NCBI GenBank assembly: GCA_003117195.1
Contig: BDSI01000121.1
Location: forward strand, 1-64,000
Length of the DNA: 64,000 bases
DNA from: Eudorina sp. 2006-703-Eu-15
Taxonomy: Eukaryota > Chlorophyta > Chlorophyceae > Chlamydomonadales > Volvocaceae
Direction of reading: 5' to 3'
The stretch's first letter is position 1; each line of letters opens with the position of its first letter. Below are positions 1 through 12,100 of this stretch, piece by piece. The position numbers and the translations under genes were made by a program. The notes beneath the pieces were generated by a model. The model was not told the origin of the DNA. It did not search any database and saw only the letters and a program-made list of their open reading frames with translations.

Positions 1-567
1 AAATAAACCCGTAGAACGAAACCGGGCACACCCAGCATAATGCAGTATACTTACGGGGTGCCGGTACCTGCAGAGCAAAACGAAAAGATAGAGACTGCGC
101 GCGGGCGCGGGGCGGCGCGGCCGCGCTGCCGCAGTGCCACAACAAGCAAACTGCGAACCCAACCCAACCCGGAAAGGACAGATACGTTACCGACCTGTGG
201 TGGCAGACGGAGTAGCCGCGCCGCGAGCGATGTCCAGGGCCATGGCGATGCAGGGAGGAAGCGAGGAACGGAGTGAGCGAGGGTGGCAACGATTGCGAAG
301 AATGACAAAAGCAAACATCAGAAAGAAGGCAGTATGCGAGAATGGCGGGCGGCAGCGCGGCGCGAAAGAGGACAGGCGGACGAGGGAAGCGGATATGGGA
401 CGGGGACGGGAGGCGGTACGATATGTACGGCATGTACGACAGGGGAGTAAGCATGGGGCAGGGACACGGGAACGGACGACCGGGTGGCGGGCCACGTTCG
501 GGATATGGCTCCCCACCGTGCCCGGTCGTAGCGGGGCAGCCCCTGCATGTGGGGTGCCGCGTGGTGG
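1..567. repeat. Dispersed repeat, copy 1 (inside an intron)
   Basis: This stretch is nearly identical, apart from small indels and substitutions, to 11412-11992. Both begin with AAATAAACCCG and both lose similarity just after GCCGCGTGGTGG. Copy 1 may continue left of the window. It contains short ATGTACGGC iterations and no credible coding frame of its own. It lies upstream of the last helicase exon, so it is probably intronic. I do not recognise the element family; read on the minus strand its end carries a CGGGTTCGTT-type box that also occurs alone elsewhere in the window. Confidence 0.85.
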
Positions 568-1090
568 CGCGCCTAGGGCGGTCGGGCGGGCTGCGATGGG
601 TACGTGAGGTGCGGGGTGAGGTGGCGCGGGGGGGGGGGGGGGGAGAGAGGGGCGGGGAGGCGAAGATGTCGTAACGGTTACAGGAGGGGGGGGCCGACAC
701 GGCCGGGCCGGCCCGGAGGCCGCGCCGGAGGGGGGGAGGGGGGGAGGGGAGGGGGAGGGGAGGGAGGGCGAGGGGAGGGGAGGGAGGGGGAGGGGGAGGG
801 GAGGGGAGGGGAGGGAGGGGAGGGAGGGAGGGGAGGGGGGGGGGGAGGGGAGGGGAGGGGAGGGAGGGGAGGGGAGGGGAGGAGGATGACTGTCGCCGCC
901 GGGGGCGTGGAAGGAGGCTCGCGAGCTCTCTCTACCGGTGTGCCCCTACCGGTACCCCCACCTCACCCCCCTGCTCCCCTCCCGCTGGTGCGGGCTGTGG
1001 GGGCCGGGTCCTCTGGCGCCCGTGCTCCACCACACCACCAGACCTACTGACCGGCTGCGGGCGTGGCCCTATCGGCTCGGCCCCGCCCGG

Positions 1091-1208
1091 CCACAGCCAC
1101 AGCCACAGCCACAGCCACAGCCACAGCCACAGCCACAGCCACAGCCACAGCCACAGCCACAGCCACAGCCACAGCCACAGCCACAGCCACAGCCACAGCC
1201 ACAGCCAC
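1091..1208. repeat. (CCACAG)n microsatellite
   Basis: About twenty uninterrupted six-base CCACAG units. They lie in the presumed intron before the helicase terminal exon. Confidence 0.95.
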
Positions 1209-1503
1209 AACGAACTGCCGTTGCCATGCCACCGTCATCACCACCACCACCGCCACCATCACCGCCTGTGAAGGGCTACTGCTGCCCAAGAGGAAGACAT
1301 CGGCACAGCTTGGGGGGGATGTGAACGTGGGGATACGCTTCCTTGCTTCCCCATGTGGTGGTGGGGGGAGGCGCATGGCCGTTATCAGTGTTCCGGCACC
1401 TCCACCGCCAGGACCACAGCTGCTGCCGCGGCGGCGGCGCGGTGTACGATACACCCGCTTCCACCCCACCCGCCCCACATCACACCCCACCTTCTGGGTG
1501 TGA

Positions 1504-1540
1504 CCGGGTTCGTTTCTGGGTTTGGTTTTTCTTTTTTTTA
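1504..1540 (+). repeat. T-rich/CCGGGTTCGTTTCTGGGTTT intronic box
   Basis: Followed by a T-rich run and AACCCC, about 55 bases before the acceptor at 1595 of the helicase exon. Member of the dispersed motif family. Confidence 0.7.
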
Positions 1541-1595
1541 ACCCCAACTCACACCCCAACCCGCACCCCTCACCCTCACCCCCCACACCCGGCAG

Positions 1596-1979
1596 GTGAT
1601 GGTGTTCAGCACCGTCCGCGCCAACCCCTCCGCCGCCCTGGGCTTCCTGGAGGACTGGCGCCGCCTCAACGTCGCCATCACCCGACCCAGGAGGGCGCTG
1701 CTGCTGGTGGGCAACGCGGACACACTGCGACGGGGCGGCGCCGCCGCAGCGGCCACCGCCGCCGCCGCAGCAGCAGCAGGGCCCGGGCTAGGCGTGCCGA
1801 GGTCTGGATCCGGACTCGGATCCGGATCTGGGTCGGGCCCAGCGCCGGGGCCGGCCCTTGGGTCGGGCGGCCACTGGGCGGCGTACATGGCCTGGCTGGA
1901 GGGGCTACCGGGCGGGGTGGTGGTCAGGGGCGGAGCGGCGGGGCTGAGCCGGCTGGGGTGGCGGCTGGGGTCGGGATGA
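1596..1979 (+). CDS. Terminal exon of a superfamily-1 RNA/DNA helicase (UPF1/SETX/Aquarius-type)
   Basis: The exon opens directly after an acceptor (CGGCAG, 1595), in frame, and ends at TGA 1977-1979, giving 127 codons. Its start reads VMVFSTVRANPS, then LGFLEDWRRLNVAITRPRRA and LLLVGN. This matches the C-terminal AAA_12 part of UPF1-like helicases, where helicase motif VI has the form RRLNVAxTRxRxxLxxVGN. The remaining ~80 residues are Ala-rich and Gly/Ser-rich low complexity followed by a short hydrophilic end. Upstream exons, including Walker A and B, are outside the window, so the exact paralogue (UPF1, SETX, SMUBP2 or AQR) cannot be decided. Such proteins unwind RNA or RNA:DNA hybrids using ATP. 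Confidence 0.85.
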   Translation: MMVFSTVRANPSAALGFLEDWRRLNVAITRPRRALLLVGNADTLRRGGAAAAATAAAAAAAGPGLGVPRSGSGLGSGSGSGPAPGPALGSGGHWAAYMAWLEGLPGGVVVRGGAAGLSRLGWRLGSG

Positions 1980-3168
1980 GGAACGGAGCCGGCTGGGGTG
2001 GCCGGTGCGGTGGTGGTGGTGGTGGTGGTGGTGGTGGTGCAATATGTGGTGGCTGGGTGGTTGAATTGAACAAAGAATTAAACCCTGACTGGGTGGTGTG
2101 TCCAGGGATGCAGGCCTGGAGCAGAGGTATATAACTGTGGGGCGGGGGCAGGGAAGCTGTGGGGCGTTGCATTGTCTGTTGAGGTTCGGGCTGGGAAGGC
2201 GGGGGGGAGAGGGAAGGACTGGGGTGGGGTGGAGGTCAGGTGGGTGGGCTGGGAGCGGGCAGGGGAACGGCCGTGGGGCGGCGAATTGAAAGCTGGTGAG
2301 TGGTGTGAACTGTGTGTGCTTGTTGTACCTGTGAGGGCGGTTACAGCCGTACTGAGAGGGAGAGGGAACTAGGGGGAACAGAGGGCTGAGCAGGGAGAGG
2401 GTGAAAGAGATTGCGCAGCAGCCCATGGTCCAGTCCGGCACGTACTGGCGTTGCACCCTGTAGGGAGCTGCCGAAGAAGCGCACACAGATCTGGCGGAAT
2501 GGGGTTCAATAGGAAAGAAAAATGAAACCCAGACACGAACCCGGGATGGGGTGAGGACCCCCCGTGAGCCAGATCTGATCTCAGCTGATCTCGCACCGAA
2601 GGATCGCATCTGATCTGGGTTGCGGAGCTATGGCCGAGAGTGCGCCCTGCGAGGGCAGGGCTGGATGGGCAGAAGGCAGGGTGAATGGATGAAGAAATGA
2701 ATGAGCAAATGAGAGCTGCATCGGAGTTTATACTCCCAAAGGGACCACCGGTACGTGTGCGCGGGGGGTCAGTGTGGGGGATACCGGAGTGTCAAGGGTG
2801 GGTGGTGAGAAGGGCCGACGGCGGACGATGGACATGTTGGTCCAATGCCCAGAATGAAGTGCAGGCTTCGTTTCTTCGTTTCTTGAACGACGGGGAAGCT
2901 TGTCGGGGAGACGATTGCCAGCGAAGATTGTTGGAGATGCGGTGTGGTGCGCACCGGTCCCTACCGGACACATGCGCGCAAAGCGTCCCAGGCAACAGTA
3001 ATATGCCTTGGGTGATGATGAAACTGGAAGGCGAATGGAGTATCTGGTGAACTAGTGTCTCGGGGCATGCCTTCGGCCATGCTTTTGCGAAACTGAAGCG
3101 AGCGCCACTCGACGGGTGGCTTCGGAGCCAACGAACAACCAACAGCTTTCTCGGTCAAAAGCCAAGTT
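1980..3168. other. Intergenic: helicase 3' flank and mutS2 5' flank
   Basis: No gene is supported. It contains a (GGT)n run at about 2009-2039 and a minus-oriented copy of the GGGTTCGT/T-rich box at 2511-2546. Composition drops from about 65% GC to a more balanced sequence toward 3100, as expected for a promoter region of the next gene. I saw no convincing TGTAA poly(A) signal for the helicase. Confidence 0.6.
2511..2546 (-). repeat. T-rich/CGGGTTCGTGTCTGGGTTTC box, minus orientation
   Basis: Reverse complement reads CCCGGGTTCGTGTCTGGGTT then TCATTTTTCTTTCC. It lies in the intergenic region after the helicase gene. Member of the dispersed motif family. Confidence 0.7.
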
Positions 3169-6100
3169 ATGTTTGGTATGATTTTGGGTGAGATTAAGTG
3201 GCTGGCAATGCAGTGTCACCTGCGCCAGCGGTGGCCAGCTGCCAGCCGGCCGCGAAGGCCGGCTGGAAATGGTAAACATGGACCAACGTCTCTTTCTCTC
3301 CTACCATTTCATCTGCAGCATGTGTATGATTTTTTGCCGGCTACAAATAGGGAATATGTTCACACACGACGATGCCTTCCAGTGCTGACAGCCACGAAGC
3401 GAAATGACACGAGCGACAAGCTCGGCTGGGATGCTGCAGACTACGATGTGGTCGGGCCCGCCTTTCAGGCCACGCTGGACATGCTTGAGTGGCCGAAACT
3501 GTGCGAACAGGTGGCCCGCTTCGCCAGCACCCACGCGGGCAAGCGCGCATGCCGCTCGCTGTTGGTGCCGGAGGACCCCGCGAGACTCTGCGCCTGCTTG
3601 AGCAGACCCGGTGAGCTGCTTCTCCCCATCCCCGTCTCCGTGCCTTGAAACGGTCAACGGCATCGCATCGCTGGAGTGCGTGCCCCAATGATGCTCAGAC
3701 AACCGCATGCGTTGACTGCCGCCCCTCCGTCTGCTGCAGCGCGATCACCGTACTCGAGTACGACTGGGCCACCTCCCTGGACTACGGCGGCATCCAGACC
3801 AGCGAGGCGGAGTCGGGGCTGTCCCGGGCGGCCAAGGGCGGCATGCTGAGTGCCCAGCAGCTGAGGGCGGTGGTCACGTTGGTCAACGGTACGGCGCGGG
3901 ACCATGGGAAGGGGGGAAGGGGCAGGAAGAGTACGGGGCAGGATCCTTACCCTCACGGCTGGGCCCTACCTCCGGGCGAGTCAGGCAGCGAAAACCCACA
4001 TCGCAGTTTATGCTAGCCGGCCATGCCTTCTTGTCCGCCACGTCATCAACCCGAACCGTGTTTCTTACCTCGTCCGCCCTCCCATCTCCTCCCCTCCCAT
4101 CTCCTCCCCTCCCATCTCCTCCCCTCCCATCTCCTCCCCTCCCATGTCCTCCCCTCCCGCCCACGATCCCCCCAGGTGGTGACCGGCTGCGGAAGCAGGT
4201 GGTGGCAGCTGCCCGCGAGAACGACGCGCTGCGGCCCGACAGTCCGGTGCGGGTGCTGCTGGCGGCGGTGGGGCAGCTGCGGCAGCAGCCGTTCCTGGTG
4301 CGGTCCGTGGCGACCGCCATCGACGAGGACGCCAACGTGCAGGTAAGGGGGGGCGGGTAAGGGGGGGCGGGTAAGGGGGGGGCCAGGTAAAGGGGGGGGC
4401 AGGTAAGGGGGGGGGTAGGGGGCGCGGGTAGGAGGGCAGGTAGGGGGGGCAGGCAGGGGGGCAGGGGTCATTCGGACACCCGCTGGCCTTCCTATTCCTC
4501 GGGGGGACTGCGGAAGGATTGCGGAGTGGGCGTGGGAGGGAACAGCAGCGAGGCAGGTTCGGCGCGTGGGTGGTCAGTGCAGGCAGCGACCCCTTCCGGG
4601 TGCGGACAGGGGCCCGGGCTCCAGCAGTTGAGTGGCGGGGGACGCAGTGGGGCCACGGCAGTTGCGGCGACCCACCAGACCTCCGGCCCGCCGCGGTAGT
4701 CCGATCCGAGGGGGCCTGCACCTCAACCAACAACCCCACCACACACACACACACACACACCACGCGGCGCCCCTATTCCCACCCGGACCCTCACCTCCTC
4801 ACCTCCTCACCCCCCCTCGCAGGACTCCGCGTCGGAGCAGCTCCGAGGGCTCCGTGCCCGCGTCAAGGCCATCCAGGCCCGCCTGGCCTCGCTGCTCAAG
4901 GGCTACGGCGGGGAGGTGTCGGACCGGGGCGGCCGCATGTGTGTGGCGGTGCCGGCGGGTGAGGCGGACCGGCGGGGGGGGTTACGTGGGTGGGCGGGTG
5001 CAGCAAAACTGGGGAGGTTGGGGCGGAGGGGATGCCCCGCCGGCTAAGACTGACAGACGGTCGGAGGGTCTCGGACTTAAGCGACGGGGGCCGGACGGGA
5101 GACTGCGCGAGAGGCATTAGGCGTCATTGACCATTACCTCTAGAGCACAGGCACGCCCCCGACCACACACACTCACACACACCCACACACACAGCGCGGT
5201 TTGAAAATGTTTACCAAATTCCTATACGCCCCCCCACACACACCGCTCCACACCCACACACCCACTCAGTTTTCTTATACACACGTGGTAAGAATATTGG
5301 TGCTTAGTTTGGGTCGGGCGGGTCTCTTATCTAAACACACCCACCAACATACCCCTCCACACGGGCCCCCCCTCCCTCCCTCCCTCCCTCCCTCCCTCCA
5401 GGCACCAAGATCCCCAACGGGGTGCTCCTGGGCTCCTCCCCGGGGGGCTCGCTGCAGTACGTGGAGCCGCCCGCAGCGGTGGGGCTCAACAACGAACTGG
5501 GGGCCGCCAGGGCGGAGGCGCAGGCGGCGGAGGAGGCGGTGCTGTGGGAGCTCACGGGGCTGGTCATGGGGGCACTGGACGAGCTGGAAAACGCGTTCAG
5601 GGTGGGTGAGGGCCGTGTGGGGCTGTGTGGGGGCGGGTGGGGGCGGGCAGTAGAGGAAGTTGGCGGACAAGTTGGTATCCGTACTGCGCTGCTGCCAGAG
5701 AGTGTTTGGGGGGGAGGGGAAGCCCTGCAGGTCGGGGGTCCGGCAGCGGGCCCCGGGGTGAGGTGGTTCGTGACCCGGGTGCTGCAGCGGCCGTGTGACG
5801 CCGTACCGCCCGTACCGGACGATAAGCCTTGTGGCGGTGCAAGGCTGCACCGACGATGCCGTAGCCAGCCGCGCAGAGCGCTGCGCGGGCAGCCGCAGAC
5901 CCGCCAAACCCGCCAAGCCGAGCTGACCGGTGGCTCTAAGGGGGTTTGATTGAGAAAAGAAAGAAACGGGGAGGGTCACATCGGGTCCAGGGGCGGTGCA
6001 CTGGGTGCCCCTCCCCTGCCTGGCAAGGTTGGTTGGTTCAGGTGGTTGTGTACGGCCTCCATAAGACCCAGGTAAGGATTTGGCATCATCTGGTATGGTG

Positions 6101-9100
6101 ACGTCAACTCTGACCAACCAAAACCAAAACCCTACCGTCTGTGGTAAATTGACCGATCGATGGCTGACCGCTTGCTGCTTCTGCTGCTGCTGCTGCTGCT
6201 GCGGACGGCTGGTGGTGTCGTGGAGCAGGTGGTGGCCTGGCTGGACGTGCTGTCGGCGCGGGCTCGGTACGGCATGTGGATCCGGGGGGTGCTGCCGGAG
6301 ATCGTGCCGTGGGACACTGTGTTTCACGCTCGCGGCGGGGCGGCCATGCGGCGGCGAGCCCAGGAGGGGGCCCAGGTGAGGGGGAGGGGGAGGGGGCCCA
6401 GGGGAGGGGGAGGGGGAGGGGCCCAGGGGAGGGGGCCCAGGGGAGGGGGCCCAGGGGAGGGGGAGGGGGAGGGGGAGGGGGAGGGGGAGGGGGAGGGGAG
6501 GGGGAGGGGAGGGGGAGGGGGAGGGGGAGGGGGAGGGGGAGGGGGCCAGGGGAGGGGGAGGGGGAGGGGGAGGGGGAGCCGCCAATGGGAGGGAGGGGGG
6601 GAGTGCTAACACCCTGTCGGGATGGGATTTGGGTCGGGGCTCGGGGGTGGCACGAGACTTGCGCGCGCGTGTGTTTGTGTGTGTTCGTGATCATGAGACT
6701 GTGATGCCGGGAACGCAAAGCACGCCACGCCGCTTCGAGCAAGTGCTGCCGTACCATCACAACGAGCGGAGTCACACGAGCCATGTTGCCGTACCGTCGG
6801 AGATGCACTGCACTCTCGGGGCACTGTAGTGTGTGGCCGCCGCAGTGGCTACGGTAGCTAGGCCCTTCTGGCCCTTCTGACTCGTCGTCCCGCAACCAAA
6901 TCAACGAGACGGGCGGAAGGGATGCCTCGCCCCCAGCTCGCTGCGTGAGACCAGCAGGGCTATTCCAGTGTCGTTGATGTTTGACTTGAGGAGGCAGCTG
7001 TGCTGCGCTGCCCAGCTGCTGGGATAGGAATGTGTGCTTTCTCTGTACGATGTACGGCGGGTGAGCCGCAAATGTACGAACCCCTCGCCGGGCCTTCAGG
7101 GCGGCGAAGGCGAAGGCGAGGACTACGGCGAGGGCAGCCTGATGCGAGACCCAGATGAACGGTACGCCGTACGACTGCGTGGGCTGCGCCATCCACTGCT
7201 GTACGGCGAATACCTTACCCAGAAGGAGTCCCTGGAGCGTGTCGTACGCATGAGCCCGGCCCCGCCCTCCGGCGCCGCGTCCGCGCCGTCCATATCGGGC
7301 TCTACCGCTGGCGGCGGCGGCGGCGGCGGGGGCGGAGGCGGCGGTGCCTCCAAGCGCCGTCTGCTGGGCACGCGGAAGGAGGTGCTGCTGCGGAGATCCG
7401 GATCTGGATCCGGTTACAGCTCCGGTTCCGACAGCGACGGCGAGGGCAGCGGCAGCGAGGTCGCCAACACCCCGCAGGTGGGCGGCTCTCCTGTGCCCGC
7501 TGATGCGCAAATCCATCTCCTCCCCTCCCCGCATTCCCCAACCCTGCCCCGACCCCTGCCCCGCCCCGGCGGCCCCCCACCCCACACTCACGAACAGTCC
7601 GCTCATCCCCCCGCGGTGGCGGTGGCGGTGGCGGTGGCGGCGGCGGTGCGCGAGCCGCGTTGTCCGGCCCCTCGGATCCGCACCCCATTACCACAGGGCC
7701 ACCTCAGCCCAGCCCAGCCCAACCCAACCCAAGCCTTATCATGTCATCCATATCATGAACCCCATCAGCCGCTAAGCCGGCAATTCCCATCGCCACCAAA
7801 TAACCAAACAAATTCGCCCCATCCGCCACGCCCCCGTCACCCCCCATTCGCAGGCTCACCCCCCCTCGCTCAGTCCCTCCAGCGCAGTGTAATTATGTCT
7901 ACCAATTTCCTGTACCCTCCCTCCCTCCCTCCCTGGCCCGCCCGCCCGCCCGCCTGGCCGCCACCCTGCCCCTCAGGCCGCCCTAGCCGCCCTGCAGCCC
8001 CCCCGCCCCGTCGACTGGGTGGTGCGGCCCGACACCGCTGTGGTGGTCATCACGGGGCCCAACACGGGCGGCAAGACCGCCGCCATGAAGGCGCTGGGGC
8101 TGGCAGCCTGCATGGCCAAGGCGGGGCTGCCGCTGCCCGCGGAGGCGCCCGCGCGGCTGCCCGCCTTCTCTGCCGTACTGGCCGACATCGGGGACGAGCA
8201 GTCGCTGACGGCCAACCTGTCCACCTTCAGCGGCCACCTGCGGAGGATACAGGTGCGCGAGGGGGAGGACGCAGCGGAGCGGCGTTTCTTGGGGTTTGAT
8301 TAACTGGGGGTCGCATCCTCCGCCGGACGGACGGCAGTGCGCTTGTGCGGCCGCACAGGCAGCCCTCCCTGTCGGCCCCCGCTCGCCTTCCTTCGCTCCC
8401 TGCGCCCTACATCCCTCTCCCCCCACCCCACCCCACCCCGCCCCTCCCTGGCCCGTAGGCCCTCCGTGCCGAGGCGGACGGCAAGTCGCTGCTGCTGCTG
8501 GACGAGTTGGGTACCGGCACCGACCCGCTGGAGGGGGCGGCGCTGGGGGTGGCGCTGCTCAAGAAGCTGGTCAGGGGTACGTGGGTTGGATGGGGGCGGA
8601 GCCCGGTTGGAACCTTGGATTCGGTCACGGTACGTGAGGATCGGCTGGCATCATGTTGCGTTTGGGTCGGTTGGGGTCGATTGACTTGGGATCGGGTGCC
8701 TTGGGATCAGTTGGGGTTCGGTTGGCTGGCGTCAATGAGTCCACCAACCGTTTGACAACGGCAGCACTGGACGGCGCCGGCCGGCCCGCCACTCCCCGTG
8801 GCGGCCGTGCCGAGGACATCCCCCCAGAATGCGATTCCCATTCCCATCACTCGGTACTCGTTGCCGCCGCCAGACTCCACGCCCCTCCCGCCGTCGTCTC
8901 CCCGCCGGATCTGTCCCCTTAATCAATGAAGACAGGGAAACCGACCTGAATCGATCTGCCCCCGCTCGCCGCCCCCGACTCTTTCCCCCCCCCCCGCCTC
9001 CCAGGCGGTGTGGGCTGTGGCGCCCTGACGGTGGCGACCACCCACCACAGCGTCATGACGGGGCTCAAGTTCGACGACCCGCGGTTCGAGAACGCGTCCG

Positions 9101-12100
9101 TGGAGTTCGACGAGGAGGCGCTGGCGCCCACCTACAAGCTGCTGTGGGGCATCCCCGGCCGCAGCAATGCGCTCAACATCGCGGCGCGGTGAGGGCGGGA
9201 GGGAGGGAGGAGCGCCACCGGGAGGGGGAGGTGGGTGTTCAGAAGAAACTGCCACGGAGGGGGAAGCCCTGGGGGGGCGGAAGACAGACGGGTACAGGGA
9301 CTTGGCAGGCGAGGGTGAAGCGCGCCCACGGCCAGAGCAAGGGATCCGGGCCAGGGGTGGGGATGCTGCTGCGGGGTCCGGCGAGCGGGGTAAGAGGGCA
9401 GGGATGCAGTTGGTGGGTACTGGGTGGGGAGGAGCAGGCCCTGTGATCCCGCCCTTCCTCCCGGGCCCTTCCCTTCCCTGGAGTACCGTACTACGCCCTG
9501 TTGATGTTGATGTCTGAGAGCTCGGGGGGGCCGCATCCGGGGGGTACACCCGAGACGCCCCTCCCTGGCTGGCGTTCCTCTCCCACCCCCTTCCCAACCC
9601 AGTATAAATATGTCGACCAATTTCCTATACCCTCCCACCCCTCTCCCACCCCATTTTCAACAATTCGACCAATTTCCTATGCCCTCCCACTCCTCTCCCA
9701 CCCGCTCCCGCTCCGCGCTGCCCCGCCCCCGCTCCCGCGCTCAGCCTGGGCCTGGACGAGGGGGTGGTGGCGGCCGCCCGCAGCCGTCTGGATGTGGGGG
9801 TGGCCACCGTCAACAGCGCCATCGAGCAGCTGGAGGCGCTGCGGGGGCAGCTGGAGGTGGAGGAGCGGGGCACGTGGGAGGCGGACACGGAGGTCAAGTG
9901 AGTGAGGGGGCCGGGGGGGCCCGGGGGGGGGGAGCTCAACGGTGGCGGAAAGAGAAAGAGGTTGGGTGGTGGTTGGTGATAGTAGGGTGGGAGGTGTGGC
10001 CCAGGGAGCAGGGCAAGGTGAAGAGGGACGCCGGTCCCGTGGGTTTAGGGGACCACGGACGCGGCCTTGGCACGTCCGAGTGTCGGGGGTCGCATGAGAT
10101 GGTTTGGCCCCTACCCCCCCCCACCATGCACTCGCCGCCACTGCTACTGACATCCGCCCGCCCTTTCTTTCCTTGCTCCTTCCTTTCTTTCGTTCCCCCT
10201 CCGCCACGGCCGTACCTGCACCCCCTCCCGCGGCCCCCAGGACCCTGACCCGCAAGCTCCAGGCCATGCACACCGCGGTGGAGGCCCTCCACGACAAGCT
10301 CACCCGGGCCCGGGCGGAGGCGCTGATGCAGGTCGGCTGGTGGGAAGGGGTGGGCCACACAGCCCCGGGCGGGCGGGGGAGAGGCGGAGGGCCTGCTGCA
10401 GGCTGCCAGTCTGTTCCGGGTACTGCCGCTGCTGCCGCTGCCGCTGCCGCTGCCGCTGCCGCTGCCGCTGCCGCTGCCGCTGCCGCTGCCGCTGCCGCCG
10501 CTACTGCTCTGAGGCATCCCGAGTGCCGCTGGAGACAACCCCCCGTGACACCGACCTCGGCTGAGCCCTCCTCCTCTCCTGAGCCCCCCGGAAGGCGGAG
10601 TCCGGCAGACAGCGCAGGTCCCTCCTTTCCCTGCGGGCCCGCTCACCCCCGCCGCCACTGCCCGCGTTCCTCATTCCACGCCTCCTCCATCCCGCCCCGC
10701 CCCGCCCCGCCCCGCCCCTCCTCTGCCCCTCCTCCTCCCCCAGGTGTACACCCTGGCCCGGGACCGCATCCGCGAGATCAAGACGGCCCGCAAGCGCCTC
10801 GGCCGCTCCGCCCCTCCGCCCAAGCCCCTGATGGCGGCCCCAGCTGAAGGCGCCGAGAGGGACGGCCCCGCGGAGGACGGCCCGCGCGCAGCCGACGCCG
10901 CCGCCGCTGCCCCGGACGGTGCGGCGGCGCCGCCGCCGCCTCACGTCCCCAGTGAGGAAGAGATCTGGGAGGCCTGGGAGGCGGCCAACAGAGCACGGGC
11001 TGCCAACAGCGTGTCCGCGTCCGCCATCGGAGCGCCCAAACTGCCGGGACCAGCGGCGGCGCCGGCGGCGGCAGCAGGGCCGCCGGCGACGCCGGCGGCG
11101 GTGGCGGTGCCGGAGGCGCGGCGCAGCGGGGGCGCTGGTGGGTCGGCGTCGTCGGGTGGTGGTCTGGGTCTGCCGGCGGACCCGCTTCGTCCGCTTCTGG
11201 AGCTGAGTGGAGATCTGAGTGAGGGGGCGCTGGGTCTGGAGGCGCTGGTGGAGGACCTGGCGGCGCAGGAGCGACAGGCGGTGATGGGGCAGGTGCTGGA
11301 GAAGCAGCGGGTGGGTGACGGGGTGGGTGACGGGGTGGGTGACGGGGTGGGTGACGGGGTGGGTGGACGCAGCGGATCTCGGAAAAGGGGGGGGGGTAAA
11401 TTGAGAATAATAAATAAACCCGCAGAACGAACCCGGGCACACCCAGCATAACGCAGTATACTTACGGGGTGCGGTACCTGCAGAGCAAACGAAAAGATAG
11501 AGACCGCGCGCGGGCGCGTGGCGGCGCGGCCGCGCTGCCGCAGTGCCACAACAAGCAAACTGCGAACCCAACCCAACCCGGAAAGGACAGATACGTTACC
11601 GACCTGTGGTGGTAGACGGAGTAGCCGCGCCGCGAGCGATGTCCAGGGCCATGGCGATGCAGGGAGGGAAGCCGAGGAACGGAGTGAGCGAAGGTGGCAA
11701 CGATTGTAGGGAATGACAAAAGCAAACATCAAAAAGAAGACAGTATGCGAGAATGGCGGGGCGGCAGCGCGGCGCGAAAGAGGACGGGGCGGACGAGGAG
11801 AAGTGGGATATGGGACGGGGACGGGAGGCCGTACGACATGTACGGCATGTACGGCATGTACGACAGGGGGAGCAAGCAGGGGGCAGGGACACGGGGACGG
11901 ACGACCGGGTGGCGGGCCACGTTCGGGATATGGCTCCCCACCGTGCCCGGTCGTAGCGGGGCAGCCCCGGCATGTGGGGTGCCGCGTGGTGGGGGGGATC
12001 AGGCGCTTGTCTGTCTCGTTGACATGAACCATCCTGCTGTACGGTGTTGAGACCCACTGCTGCTGCAACACACGGCCGTACCCCCCAGGGACACGTTGCC

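Larger units (their letters stand above)
568..1595. other. Probable intron with simple repeats upstream of the helicase exon
   Basis: No coding exon could be supported here. The segment holds a long G-rich tract of GGGGA/GGGA units (about 613-885), a (CCACAG)n array (1091-1208), and a T-rich stretch followed by a pyrimidine-rich run ending in a clear acceptor, CCGGCAG, at 1595. Open frames over the CCACAG array only translate the repeat. Confidence 0.6.

Noticed and set aside
932..1586. Open frames over the CCACAG array (Pro-Gln, Thr-Ala or Leu-Trp repeats)
   Set aside because: They only translate a six-base microsatellite in an intron and have no flanking exon signals.
5275..7606. Long minus-strand Pro-rich frames (about 445-500 codons)
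   Set aside because: They are antisense to confirmed MutS2 exons and consist mainly of translated G-rich tracts.
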